This document shows positions 25,870 through 34,526 of a stretch of DNA of 64,000 nt, piece by piece. Below the pieces are notes generated by a model. The model was not told the origin of the DNA and made no database searches. It was given only the letters and a program-made list of their open reading frames with translations. Both the position numbers and the translations under genes were made by a program. Origin of the DNA: Candidatus Parvarchaeota archaeon (GTDB taxonomy: Archaea; Nanobdellota; Nanobdellia; Parvarchaeales; Parvarchaeaceae). Each line of letters begins with the position of its first letter. Positions within the stretch are counted from its first letter, which is position 1. The stretch is from contig JAMCSQ010000019.1 of assembly GCA_023378805.1 (NCBI GenBank), positions 1 to 64,000 of the forward strand. Direction: 5' to 3'.

Positions 25870-26649
25870 CTATTTTGTCAAGTGGTTCTTTCTAAGTATA
25901 AGAGGGCCGTTATCTATCTGGTATTTTATGCCATTAGATGAAATTAAATAATTTTCATTTTTATTTAAATATTCCATAACATTTGAAATAGGATCAAATA
26001 AAACTCTTTCATCCTTTTTGTTTCGGAGCTCTATCCAGCAATGCTCCGCTTTCTCTCCATATCTTTCAACTATCCCCATAACATAAAATGCCCTTAAACC
26101 AGTTCTTATTTTTTCCCTATTGAGCAAAACACTTAAAGTAATAGCAAATTCATGGCACAGAAACGGACCATCAATCAATGATTCTTCTAATAATATTGCC
26201 TTACCATTACGCTGATTGTTCCTTTCTAGATACAACAAATCAGCATTTGTCAGTATTCCTTTCTTTTTACTATAACTATCAGTATACTCCGTAATACGAT
26301 AATGTAGCTGCAGGCGCACTGAATTTGCTATTGCCAAAACCCGGTCTAATCCTTTTTTATTCCCAGCTGCCAAGCTTGCAGAATTGTAAATTTGATATAG
26401 ATTTGAGGATCTACTCCATACGTTATTTAAGTATATACCATAAACTTCTGATAAGAATGGCTCTTTAAAATTTTTATTATAAAATTTAGTCGATATTTCA
26501 TCAGTTAACCCAGCATTTAACACTATATCTCCATTTTTAATTTTGTTAGGATACTTTAAAACAATTTTATAATCACCTATCTCATTTAAGTTCACTTCTA
26601 AATTTTTGTGTTTACTTTGTTTAACAATGGCGAATATATTTTTAGCCAT
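25870..26649 (-). CDS. Transglutaminase-like cysteine protease-fold protein
   Basis: 259 residues, soluble. The C-terminal half carries the transglutaminase-like triad in the usual order: Cys in GPFLCHEFAITLSVLL, His in AEHCWIELRN and Asp in VLFDPISNVM. Between them lies RTGLRAFYVMGIVERYG, matching the strand between Cys and His. The N-terminal half is Asn/Lys-rich and unplaced. No signal peptide, so it acts in the cytoplasm; it could be a protease, an amidase or an inactive scaffold. Same strand as the upstream MFS gene, 38 nt away. Confidence 0.75.
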   Translation of the reverse strand: MAKNIFAIVKQSKHKNLEVNLNEIGDYKIVLKYPNKIKNGDIVLNAGLTDEISTKFYNKNFKEPFLSEVYGIYLNNVWSRSSNLYQIYNSASLAAGNKKGLDRVLAIANSVRLQLHYRITEYTDSYSKKKGILTNADLLYLERNNQRNGKAILLEESLIDGPFLCHEFAITLSVLLNREKIRTGLRAFYVMGIVERYGEKAEHCWIELRNKKDERVLFDPISNVMEYLNKNENYLISSNGIKYQIDNGPLILRKNHLTK

Positions 26650-26686
26650 TTACTTTATATAAAGAGATAATATATAAATTTTTTGA

Positions 26687-27952
26687 TCAAATCTTGTTTC
26701 CGAAATCTTTTATTTTATTACCATCAACATATGCTTTATTGAATACAAAAATGGAAGATAAAGTAAAGACTATACTTAATATAAACGTAAATATGTAACC
26801 CAGATAAAATGACAAAAAGCCCGAAGAAACTGCCCCAAGAACACCGGATAAACCTATTATTGCAGACCAGAGTCCTATATAATGGGCCTCCATCTTGCCA
26901 GCTATATTTACATAGATTATGACCGAAGCAGAAATGTTCCAAAGTGCATATCCTAAGCCTGCTACAAAATATGAAAAGAGATTGAGATAAAAAACGGCAG
27001 TCAATAACAAAATAGAGATTATTGCAATGAGATAACTTGTTGATCTTACAACGGTAGAAAGCCTATAATATCTTCTTAGCGTATTCTTTGCTTTTCCCAA
27101 CATAAAAATCATATAAACAACAACTTGACCGAAACCATTCAGCATGTTTATAAGGAATATATCCGAATAAGATATTTTGTAGGAATAAAGAAACGGAATG
27201 TAAGAAGTATTAAAAAGATAAATTCCAAAGTTTACAAGAGCGATGGCAGCAAATATAATCATTATCCTTACTGTCTTTTTTCTCTTTCTTATTTCCGCAA
27301 CTTCCAGTATAAAATGGTGGCCTGCAAGTATTTGTGGAAACTTGCTTAGTACATTCAGTATTGGAAACATTCTATGTAAATGCTTCTCCTTTTCTTCCTT
27401 AATTCTTTGTTTTTCTTCCTTTATGAAAAAAATAGTAAATATCAAAGACGCTATATTGAATGCAAATAGTATCAATAGATATCTTGCAATTACATCGCTG
27501 AAAAGCAGTACTCCAGGTATATACCCTATTATGTTACCTATTATGCTCATCAAGCCATATACCCCATAATAAGACCTTAATACGGTCTTTTTCCTCCGGT
27601 TCATTATGAGCATATTTATAGCAGGGGAGGAAGCAGTTAAGATAAAAGCATAAGCCGCGTAAATTATTACTGCCAATAGTATACTTTTCAATAAATACAA
27701 AAGTACTATTAAAGGGATAATTCCAATAACAGAAAGCATTATAAACAACTTTATCTTTCTAAGACGCTGTGTAAGCTCTCCCCAAAACAAAGAGGCAGGT
27801 ATAACCGCAAGAGAATAAGCGGTAGTGGCAAGACTTACATCAACCACATTTCCGTGTAATTCCAATATATATAGTGGGATTATTACACTGAAACCAGATG
27901 AAATAGCCGCAATTGGAAATATAATTGAAAGCCAATACTTATCCTTCTCCAT
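26687..27952 (-). CDS. MFS transporter
   Basis: 421 residues, about 12 helices with a charged central loop (KEEKQRIKEEKEKHLHR) typical of the domain boundary. The first half includes FWGELTQRLRKIKLFIML, an MFS motif-A analogue, and YYGVYGLMSIIGNIIGYIPG near helix 5. The second half repeats the arrangement. The architecture suits a drug or metabolite exporter, but nothing defines the substrate. It probably shares a transcript with the transglutaminase-like gene downstream. Confidence 0.8.
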   Translation of the reverse strand: MEKDKYWLSIIFPIAAISSGFSVIIPLYILELHGNVVDVSLATTAYSLAVIPASLFWGELTQRLRKIKLFIMLSVIGIIPLIVLLYLLKSILLAVIIYAAYAFILTASSPAINMLIMNRRKKTVLRSYYGVYGLMSIIGNIIGYIPGVLLFSDVIARYLLILFAFNIASLIFTIFFIKEEKQRIKEEKEKHLHRMFPILNVLSKFPQILAGHHFILEVAEIRKRKKTVRIMIIFAAIALVNFGIYLFNTSYIPFLYSYKISYSDIFLINMLNGFGQVVVYMIFMLGKAKNTLRRYYRLSTVVRSTSYLIAIISILLLTAVFYLNLFSYFVAGLGYALWNISASVIIYVNIAGKMEAHYIGLWSAIIGLSGVLGAVSSGFLSFYLGYIFTFILSIVFTLSSIFVFNKAYVDGNKIKDFGNKI

Positions 27953-28017
27953 TATAATATTCAGCCCTTTTTAGCTTAATAAATTAATTTAAACGAAGAA
28001 AAACAAATTATATTTAT

Positions 28018-28452
28018 ATGATAAAAAGTCAAAAAATAATGATAGGTTTTGACGGGTCTAAATATTCAAAAAAGGCTGTCAAATATGCTATTAATAACTT
28101 TAGCAGAAATAGCACAATTTATCTTGTTTATGTAGAAGAAATGCCTGCACCGTTGTACCTGTCTAATCCAAGTCTCTTTATAGATGACAGCGTAATTAAA
28201 AAAATCAGAGAAAAAACTAAAAAAGAACTTAAACATCAAGTTGATATGATAAAAAAGAAGAGATTTAAAGTAAAGTATGAATACCTAGAAGGTTATCCCC
28301 CTAATCAGATAATAAACGAAGCAAAGCGTAAGAATGCAGACATAATAGTGGTAGGAAGCCGAGGAATGGGAAAATGGAAAAGCTCCGTCCTTGGATCAGT
28401 AAGCCAGACATTAGCTGTGATTAGCAAGATTCCCTTACTGATAATAAAGTAA
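28018..28452 (+). CDS. Universal stress protein (UspA family)
   Basis: 144 residues. The start IMIGFDGSKYSKKAVKYAI and the ATP-binding end VVGSRGMGKWKSSVLGSVSQTL (G-x2-G-x9-G-S/T) are diagnostic of the nucleotide-binding UspA branch. It is soluble, probably dimeric and linked to stress or energy state. Its stop lies 1 nt from the stop of the convergent GNAT gene. Confidence 0.93.
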   Translation: MIKSQKIMIGFDGSKYSKKAVKYAINNFSRNSTIYLVYVEEMPAPLYLSNPSLFIDDSVIKKIREKTKKELKHQVDMIKKKRFKVKYEYLEGYPPNQIINEAKRKNADIIVVGSRGMGKWKSSVLGSVSQTLAVISKIPLLIIK

Positions 28453-28453
28453 T

Positions 28454-28951
28454 TTAAGGCAGATACTCCCAGAGGTAATAATCCTGCTTGGCCCAGTAAT
28501 GCTTTAATTTCCCAACCTTCTTAAAACCCACTTTTTTTAGAAATTTCTTTGATTCTTTATTTGAAATCAATGAAATGCATTCGATGTTATATAAATTATA
28601 CCTCTTAGCATAGTCAATAATATATCGAATGATTGAAAAGCCTACACCCTGTCTTCTATGCTCTTTGTTTACCACTAACCAGTCAATCTTAAGTAGATTC
28701 TTCTTATAAAGTTCTAATGCGCATGCTCCTACTATTTTGCCATCATCTGAATTAGCAGATATAAATAGATAAGATGAATCAAAAATTTTTTTATTGTTAT
28801 AAAACTTTAGGTATTCAAACTTGCTTTCATTATTTTCCACAGGATCTACTTTAATCCAGGCCCTTAAGAACTTTATTATGTCCTTACGCTTATTTTTATC
28901 TTTTTCCAGTTTTATATTAAATGCTATTCTTTCCTTAATTTTAAATTCCAT
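28454..28951 (-). CDS. GNAT-family acetyltransferase
   Basis: 165 residues. Motif A reads WLVVNKEHRRQGVGFSIIRYIIDYA, with the Q/R-x-x-G-x-G/A acetyl-CoA loop as R-R-Q-G-V-G; motif B reads YNIECISLISNKESKKFLKKVGFKKVG. This is a complete GNAT core with a short N-terminal extension. The acceptor substrate is unknown; small standalone GNATs often act on protein N-termini or metabolites. Monocistronic. Confidence 0.88.
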   Translation of the reverse strand: MEFKIKERIAFNIKLEKDKNKRKDIIKFLRAWIKVDPVENNESKFEYLKFYNNKKIFDSSYLFISANSDDGKIVGACALELYKKNLLKIDWLVVNKEHRRQGVGFSIIRYIIDYAKRYNLYNIECISLISNKESKKFLKKVGFKKVGKLKHYWAKQDYYLWEYLP

Positions 28952-29093
28952 TCATTATCATACTTTATTGAATAAAAATATAGATATTTAAATTTATTAG
29001 TAATATTTTTATCTATAATTTCTTTAACACAATTTATGCTTTTATACTTAGTTTTGTTTATACTTAATACAAAGTAACTTTTTGTAGATAGAT

Positions 29094-29993
29094 TTACTTT
29101 CTTCTTTTTAATTTTCCAATCGAGCCGCTCGTCTTTATTAAAACCTTGATTATCTCACTTCTTGGAAGATCATCAGATTTTGATTTACATACAGAATTCA
29201 CCGAAAAAACATTACTTTTATTCGCAAAGCTAGTTTCAGATATAAATATCTCAGGCTGTCCTTTTATAAAATTTAATTTTTTTAACTCATTCTGAACGTT
29301 TCTTATAAAAGTACCTGGATCTATACTTGATGGTACTTCATACCTAACTTTTACTCTTCTATATTCCTCATTATTAAGAAATATTGATGCCTGTAATACA
29401 ATGCTATTTGGGATTTTTATAGGTATATTATTATCCAAACGGATTGTAGTGAATGTTAATGTCATCTTTTCCACTACTCCGGTATAACCTGGAACAAGAA
29501 AATCATTAGAAAAAAATTTTGGTGGATAACTTGGAGCTATTAAACCATACTGCCATGTACTTAAAGTTATATTGTCTCCAATGTTAAAAGGCTTCGAAAA
29601 AAGAAGGACTATGCCACTAAAAAAGTTCGAAAGAGAAGCCTGCGCAGCCAATCCCACTACAACTCCTACAAACCCTCCACCCAATATAATAGAAGTTAAA
29701 CCTATTTTAAAGGAAGCAAATGCAATCGCTATTACTATTATGTATCCAGCTAACCTAACAACAAAAACTATTGTATTGCTGACCTGTTTATTCTTATTGT
29801 TTGCCTTTGCTTCGATTATATCACTTACAAAATTAACGATTAAAACGCCTCCAGTTAATATAATGAAAATATCTATTATCTTATTAACATTCTCAGGTAT
29901 ACCTGATATTAGGCTAACGATGTATGCTATTATAGAGAATATCACTAAAACCGAAATTATAAAATAAATTTTATTCTTAACTTTTGCATTCAT
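29094..29993 (-). CDS. MscS-family mechanosensitive channel
   Basis: 299 residues with four hydrophobic helices, the last being the pore helix: GGGFVGVVVGLAAQASLSNFFSGIVLLF, whose Gly/Ala packing and the FSKPFNIGDNITL motif after it define MscS. The beta domain follows (GVVEKMTLTFTTIRLDNNIPIKIPNSIV). A 25-residue insertion between GDNI and the beta domain (around SYPPKFFSNDF) is unusual. It is the last gene of the cupredoxin/DoxD operon direction, 34 nt after the preceding gene, and may share its transcript. Confidence 0.9.
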   Translation of the reverse strand: MNAKVKNKIYFIISVLVIFSIIAYIVSLISGIPENVNKIIDIFIILTGGVLIVNFVSDIIEAKANNKNKQVSNTIVFVVRLAGYIIVIAIAFASFKIGLTSIILGGGFVGVVVGLAAQASLSNFFSGIVLLFSKPFNIGDNITLSTWQYGLIAPSYPPKFFSNDFLVPGYTGVVEKMTLTFTTIRLDNNIPIKIPNSIVLQASIFLNNEEYRRVKVRYEVPSSIDPGTFIRNVQNELKKLNFIKGQPEIFISETSFANKSNVFSVNSVCKSKSDDLPRSEIIKVLIKTSGSIGKLKRRK

Positions 29994-30027
29994 TACCTTA
30001 AATAAAATTCATTATATAAAATCTTTA

Positions 30028-30405
30028 TTATTTGCTTTTAATTAACTGCTGATTCTTTCCCAATACCATAATTATTGATATTATAATCGATTCTGCAATT
30101 ATTATAGTTATCAATAACCCATAGAGATAAAAGTATATTTCAAACAAAGGCGAGGTAAACAATCCTGCAATAAGAAATAAAGTAATTATAGCAGGAGACA
30201 AAAAAAGCACTGAGATTTTCCACCAGTTATTCTTAAACAAGGCTATTCTCTGAGTATTTGCAACCCTCATCTTGCTGAATCTATTGAAGAAAAGGGCCAT
30301 AGAAACAACTAGTAGCAATGCTGCTATCGATACCAGGACTATCGGGATTATAAATCCTGTAAATGGGTTTACTACTGATGTATTTATTAAAATTGCACTA
30401 GTCAT
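30028..30405 (-). CDS. Small polytopic membrane protein, module copy B, second gene
   Basis: About 125 residues with four helices. After helix 1 there is a basic loop F-N-R-F-S-K-M-R-V-A-N-T-Q-R-I-A-L-F-K-N-N comparable in place and style to the loop in the 7919 protein. The ATG at 30405 overlaps the stop of the upstream gene by 8 nt (ATGACTAG); a TTG four codons earlier would make a 20-nt overlap. Together with the upstream protein it forms the second copy of a two-gene module; here it stands in the cupredoxin operon. Confidence 0.7.
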   Translation of the reverse strand: MTSAILINTSVVNPFTGFIIPIVLVSIAALLLVVSMALFFNRFSKMRVANTQRIALFKNNWWKISVLFLSPAIITLFLIAGLFTSPLFEIYFYLYGLLITIIIAESIIISIIMVLGKNQQLIKSK

Positions 30406-30952
30406 AACTAAAAGCAAACCTCGCCAGGTATTTTAATGATATACTTATAATTGATAAAGCTACCAGTAAAAATGCAACTGTACCAAGTATTACACCCAAC
30501 AAAAAGGATACTGTTGTATAACTTGTCAATATGCTTACAAAAAACGCAGCTATTGCAAGCAGCACAAATACAGAAGCCAAAATAAGCATAGAAAATGGAT
30601 TATTATCCCTGTTAAGATTCAATATCATCGTAACTATTGGAGCATTATCCTTCCTATGTCTAAATAATGCTATGAATGATATTAATCCAAAGAAAAGTAC
30701 TGAAATCCCTACAACTATATCTATTCCAACGAAAACGTAATTTATATCAAAAAGATAATTATAGTTTGCTGGCCCTGTTACACTTACTGCACTCGCAGTA
30801 GGAGCAGCATAGGAAATAGACGAAATTTTTGGATAAACTGCAAAAAAGACAAGAATTAAGCTAATTATTACCAATATTGCAAATCCAAATTTTACATAGT
30901 TTAATTTGTTTGAGACGGTATAGACGGAAACGTCTTTTTTTGAACTTCTCAT
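30398..30952 (-). CDS. Polytopic membrane protein, module copy B, first gene
   Basis: 184 residues. Helix 1 (about 21-42) is followed by an Ala/Ser/Thr-rich outer loop, then a core of four helices related to the 7575 protein: FRHRKDNAPIVTMILNLNRD aligns with LRKHKKDRAPIFVFALNLKK, and the rest lines up without gaps to the final KYLARF. It is longer than its paralogue by the N-terminal helix and loop. It sits 30 nt behind the DoxD-like gene and overlaps the next gene by 8 nt. Probable subunit of a membrane complex. Confidence 0.75.
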   Translation of the reverse strand: MRSSKKDVSVYTVSNKLNYVKFGFAILVIISLILVFFAVYPKISSISYAAPTASAVSVTGPANYNYLFDINYVFVGIDIVVGISVLFFGLISFIALFRHRKDNAPIVTMILNLNRDNNPFSMLILASVFVLLAIAAFFVSILTSYTTVSFLLGVILGTVAFLLVALSIISISLKYLARFAFSYD

Positions 30953-30982
30953 ATATAATAAATTAAATGAAAATATAAATAG

Positions 30983-31969
30983 TTATTTTTTTGCGTAAAA
31001 GCCTAAGATTTTTAAGTTCGAATTATAAAAAATAAGCATTAAAAATATAAGAACGTAAAGAGGGCCAGCAGCCAAATCCGTTATTCCTGGAAAGAAAGGC
31101 CCTCCAAAACCCTGTATAACAGACCATGAAAATAGGCTGTATACTATACCCGCCAGATAATCCCATTTTCTGAATAAACCGAAAATAAGTAATAAAGCTA
31201 TAGCAAACTCTGAAAATGCATACAAGTATAAAAATAAATGTATGTTTGGCAGGATTAGTTTATCCCAAAACAAAAAGAATGGAATTAAAAATCTAGGCTC
31301 ACCTAAAAGCTGCATAAGTTGATTCCCGGCAACATTAGATGCTGTGCCGCTGACTAACTTTAACGAAGCGTTTATGGCCAAAAGTGCTCCAAAAGTTATT
31401 GAAAATAGCGCAAAAACCATTATTTTTTCATTTTTTGACTTTGTTTGTTTAAAGTATCCAATTTTTTGCCATATTTTATGTTTCTTTTCTATTATTTTGT
31501 CAAGGGATTTATCATAGGTCTTGAAATTCCTATCAGTAAATATTAGAAGTAGAAATAAAAGGAAGTAAAATGGGGTTGCACCAATGTTAAGCGTTCCTGC
31601 TATATACGGGCCTCCAAACTGACTTATAGTTAGCCAGATAACTATTGAGTATACCGCGCCTGTAATATACAAAAACTTTTTGAAAAGCCCTAAAATAAGA
31701 AACAAACCGATTAAGAACTCAACAACTATTGCAAAAGCCACAAGAAAATTTATGTTATTTGCGGTAAAGTTCGCCCAAAATGCAACCCAGGGGTAGACAA
31801 AAGACCATGCACCATACGCACCTGAAAGTACATTCTCCTTTATCAAATAAGCAGAATCCGGTATCAATTTAAGCATTGAATCTGCTATAAATATTAAACC
31901 TAAAATAAGCCTAGTTACAAATGGTATTTTGTCAGACCAACCTTTAAATTTTCCCATAAGCGGAATCAA
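30983..31969 (-). CDS. DoxD/DoxX-like membrane protein, internally duplicated
   Basis: 328 residues. Two repeated halves of about four helices each, matching DoxX/DoxD-family folds. Half one has VVEFLIGLFLILGLFKKFLYI ... ISQFGGPYIAGTLNIGATPFYFLLFLLLIFTDRN; half two has FSEFAIALLLIFGLFRKWDYL ... IQGFGGPFFPGITDLAAGPLYVLIFLMLIFYNSN. A charged cytoplasmic linker (KIIEKKHKIWQK...) joins them. DoxD of Acidianus is a subunit of thiosulfate:quinone oxidoreductase; no doxA partner is seen. Fifteen nt behind a cupredoxin gene, so a role in electron transfer to or from quinone is inferred. Confidence 0.78.
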   Translation of the reverse strand: MIPLMGKFKGWSDKIPFVTRLILGLIFIADSMLKLIPDSAYLIKENVLSGAYGAWSFVYPWVAFWANFTANNINFLVAFAIVVEFLIGLFLILGLFKKFLYITGAVYSIVIWLTISQFGGPYIAGTLNIGATPFYFLLFLLLIFTDRNFKTYDKSLDKIIEKKHKIWQKIGYFKQTKSKNEKIMVFALFSITFGALLAINASLKLVSGTASNVAGNQLMQLLGEPRFLIPFFLFWDKLILPNIHLFLYLYAFSEFAIALLLIFGLFRKWDYLAGIVYSLFSWSVIQGFGGPFFPGITDLAAGPLYVLIFLMLIFYNSNLKILGFYAKK

Positions 31970-31984
31970 TTAAGGTAGCATTGA

Positions 31985-32716
31985 TTAAGAATAACCATTA
32001 CCGCCACTGCTGCTTGTAGAAGGAGAACTGCTTACTACTATTTTACCGTACATTCCTAAAGCTGCATGCCCGAATATCGGACAGATATACCAGTATATTC
32101 CATTAGCATTTGCTGTAAATGTTTCTCTTTCCTCGTATATACGGCCATTCTTAGGAGGTGGTATAAGTATACCTTTTACAACGATATCCTGTGAACTAGT
32201 ATAACCATCAAATGCCGTTTCTGGTCCTGGAATAGAATAAGGCGGAGCAAAACTGTTATTGGTTATCATATATCCATGATAAGCATAGTCAGATAAATCA
32301 AATGCATCAAAGGTAACGATTGAACCTTGTTTTATAATAATTGTAGGATTTATAAGTCCATATACCATAAAAGCAGGAAGTGCCTGAAGGTCTAACTCTC
32401 CTAACAATGCTTTGTAAGGTGTACTTGTTCCTGGAATTGTGGAATTCAGAGTTATATTATTTGCTGGATCTGAAGACAAATTATCTATCATACCCATGGA
32501 TATTGTCGCGGATTTATTTACATATATTGTATTTGTAGCTGCGTTAACTGTAACCCCTGCAGGTACAGTACTTAAAGCAGTGGAAACAGAAATGGATACC
32601 GGCCCTGCGAAGTTTATCGTATGATTAATAGTAAGAAATGCCACTATGATAATTATTACTGCTATTACAATTATTGTTGCTAAAATCATGGCATTGCTGT
32701 TTTTAGGATTTTCCAT
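31985..32716 (-). CDS. Membrane-anchored blue copper protein (sulfocyanin-like cupredoxin) 2
   Basis: 243 residues. A signal anchor (about 9-32), a Ser/Thr-rich spacer, then a type I copper site: first His in DYAYHGYMIT, then Cys, His and Met in YWYICPIFGHAALGMYGKIVV. C-P-x-x-G-H-A-x-L-G-M is the sulfocyanin-type ligand loop, and Met implies a high redox potential. The tail after the site is Ser/Gly-rich. It would carry electrons on the outer face of the membrane. Its start overlaps the preceding cupredoxin stop by 1 nt (TAATG). Confidence 0.9.
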   Translation of the reverse strand: MENPKNSNAMILATIIVIAVIIIIVAFLTINHTINFAGPVSISVSTALSTVPAGVTVNAATNTIYVNKSATISMGMIDNLSSDPANNITLNSTIPGTSTPYKALLGELDLQALPAFMVYGLINPTIIIKQGSIVTFDAFDLSDYAYHGYMITNNSFAPPYSIPGPETAFDGYTSSQDIVVKGILIPPPKNGRIYEERETFTANANGIYWYICPIFGHAALGMYGKIVVSSSPSTSSSGGNGYS

Positions 32717-33381
32717 TATACTACCTCAATTTTACCATACATCCCTAATTGAGCATGCCCTGGTATCGGACAAAGATAATAATAGGTACCGGTAGAATTA
32801 AATGTATAAGAACCGCTTGTCGAATAAATGCTTCCGCTGAAAGGATTATTAAAGTTAGCAGGTGGCGGCAATGCTGGTAAATACATAAGATCTGACTTCA
32901 AAGCAATAGGTGAGAGCGTAGTAAATGGATTAAATGGAGGAGTTTGAGCAGTTATAGCAAATATGTGTATCTCTGCCCCAAGATTTATAAAAACGAAGTT
33001 TACGGTTGAGCCCTGTTTTATAATAAATGTAGGGTCTATAAGGCCATAATCTCCAAAATATGGAAGCTCATGATTTGGAGTCGCAAGATAAGAATCTGTA
33101 GCGGTTATATTAACTGGGTAAGTTATATTATGAATAGGATTATAAGAAATATTTTCATAAGCCACTAAAGGAATTGTAACATTTGGCCCTGTTATTACTA
33201 TTGAATTATTCGCAGAATAGACAGCTACTCCACTAGGTACTGTACGAACAAATTTAAGCAGTGCAGCAGAGGGAGAAGAAGGAACTAATGTGTAGATTAT
33301 AAATACTGCTATAACCACAATTACAGCTACTACAATTACCTCATAAATAAAAAAATTATTTTTCTTTGGTTTATCTTGCAT
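32716..33381 (-). CDS. Membrane-anchored blue copper protein (sulfocyanin-like cupredoxin) 1
   Basis: 221 residues. A signal anchor near 12-33, then an outer domain with the first His in LGAEIHIFAIT and the C-terminal ligands in YYYLCPIPGHAQLGMYGKIEVV. It shares the layout of the next gene product, including the VPSGVAVYSANNSIVI start of the fold and the GLIDPTFIIKQGSTV strand, so the two are tandem duplicates. Sequons in the outer part suggest glycosylation. It follows the small membrane-protein gene by 1 nt. Confidence 0.9.
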   Translation of the reverse strand: MQDKPKKNNFFIYEVIVVAVIVVIAVFIIYTLVPSSPSAALLKFVRTVPSGVAVYSANNSIVITGPNVTIPLVAYENISYNPIHNITYPVNITATDSYLATPNHELPYFGDYGLIDPTFIIKQGSTVNFVFINLGAEIHIFAITAQTPPFNPFTTLSPIALKSDLMYLPALPPPANFNNPFSGSIYSTSGSYTFNSTGTYYYLCPIPGHAQLGMYGKIEVV

Positions 33382-33382
33382 T

Positions 33383-33739
33383 TTATTTATAAGAATTTAG
33401 CTTATTTAAACTTTTATGCAGATTATTAAAATATTTGTAGAGTTTTAAAGCAGCCATACTAAAGAGCTTAAAATCTATATAAGTGCCTATAACCGCAACT
33501 CCATATGTTATCGGTAGAGTAATAGCAGCATGCTGCACATATGCAAATTGATATTCGTAGCTAGGTATAATGTTGAGCCCTTTCTCTGCTAATAAAACTG
33601 AATACGCCTCTGGAAATGCCGCTATACCTAATACCGCCAACTTGTATGCTTTTGGATGTTTTTTAATATAACCAAAGAATTTATCCTTAATTTGAACCTT
33701 ATCATTGGATAATAAACCTTCAAGATTACTTGGCCCCAT
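33383..33739 (-). CDS. Small membrane protein heading the cupredoxin operon
   Basis: About 118 residues with two moderately hydrophobic segments (about 34-55 and 70-95) and a basic Lys/Asn C-terminus. No recognised family. The ATG at 33739 is preferred over TTG at 33742 because the TATA box TTTATATA ends 22 nt upstream. The cupredoxin gene follows 1 nt after the stop, so this is the first gene of an operon that runs at least to 30028. Confidence 0.6.
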   Translation of the reverse strand: MGPSNLEGLLSNDKVQIKDKFFGYIKKHPKAYKLAVLGIAAFPEAYSVLLAEKGLNIIPSYEYQFAYVQHAAITLPITYGVAVIGTYIDFKLFSMAALKLYKYFNNLHKSLNKLNSYK

Positions 33740-33761
33740 CAATAAAAAGTAGATATATCGG

Positions 33762-33769
33762 TATATAAA
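33762..33769 (-). promoter_or_regulatory. TATA box of the cupredoxin/DoxD operon
   Basis: TTTATATA on the minus strand, 22 nt from the ATG at 33739. It appears to be the single promoter for six or seven closely packed genes ending with, or before, the MscS gene. Confidence 0.5.
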
Positions 33770-33777
33770 CGTTTAAT

Positions 33778-34440
33778 CTAAGGAGTTATGTACTTTTTCC
33801 AGTTTGTTCTGTCTTTTTCAACAGGCAAATAATGAACATCTTCATTAATATCCTCCTCAGTGATATCTGCAAGTCTCAGATTATTTGGATTATTATGCTC
33901 TAATATATTTAGAATTTTCTTACCGTTCTCCAAAGAGGGATAAACATGCCAACAAACCGTTTGTCCATCACTGTTTTTTCTTATATTCTCTATTATGTAT
34001 TCTCTTCTTTCGTCTATATCGCTAGCCACTGGGCTATCTCCTAAAATAAGTTTATAAAATCTAAAAAAGTTATTATCCGCATTGACTTTCCTCTGATCAT
34101 ATAAACCTATTGTATAAACAAGGTTCTTTTTCAGATGATTGCTAAACAGATCGCCATCATTCGCTTTAGAAACATAATTAATCCTTCCAGGAACACTGTT
34201 CTTGAAGAGATAAAGAAAATTCTCTCCATCCTTATTAACAATATACGCATGTAACCTTTTATAAGTTAAAACATCTGAATTTTTGTACAATTTGTACTCT
34301 GAATCAAATTTATCGCCCTGCGGATTTATCTTCAAAACTGCGAAGGAAAATACAAAATCCATGTTATTTGTGTAGCCATTATAAGAATCTATTTTTTCAG
34401 CATTTGTTAATAAGGATTCTAATATTTCCTCCTTTTTCAT
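33778..34440 (-). CDS. Hypothetical soluble protein, 220 aa
   Basis: Not recognised. The protein is rich in Asn, Asp and Lys, with no membrane helix or signal peptide; the middle part (AYIVNKDGENFLYLFKNSVPGRINYVSK) looks beta-rich, and one conserved-looking Cys-Trp-His cluster (QTVCWHVYP) appears near residue 165. It lies between the PEP carboxykinase gene and the cupredoxin operon on the same strand but has its own spacers, so it is likely transcribed alone. Confidence 0.6.
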   Translation of the reverse strand: MKKEEILESLLTNAEKIDSYNGYTNNMDFVFSFAVLKINPQGDKFDSEYKLYKNSDVLTYKRLHAYIVNKDGENFLYLFKNSVPGRINYVSKANDGDLFSNHLKKNLVYTIGLYDQRKVNADNNFFRFYKLILGDSPVASDIDERREYIIENIRKNSDGQTVCWHVYPSLENGKKILNILEHNNPNNLRLADITEEDINEDVHYLPVEKDRTNWKKYITP

Positions 34441-34526
34441 AAATTTTATAGAAAAATTCTAATATATAAATGTTATTATTTGTAAATTTTACAATAATAC
34501 CTATCAAAATTGAAATTTAATGGTGA

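Noticed and set aside
39..34440. Possible homology among the hypothetical proteins at 39-509, 5364-6083 and 33778-34440
   Set aside because: All are Lys/Asn/Asp-rich soluble proteins, but I could align no shared motif; the likeness is compositional.
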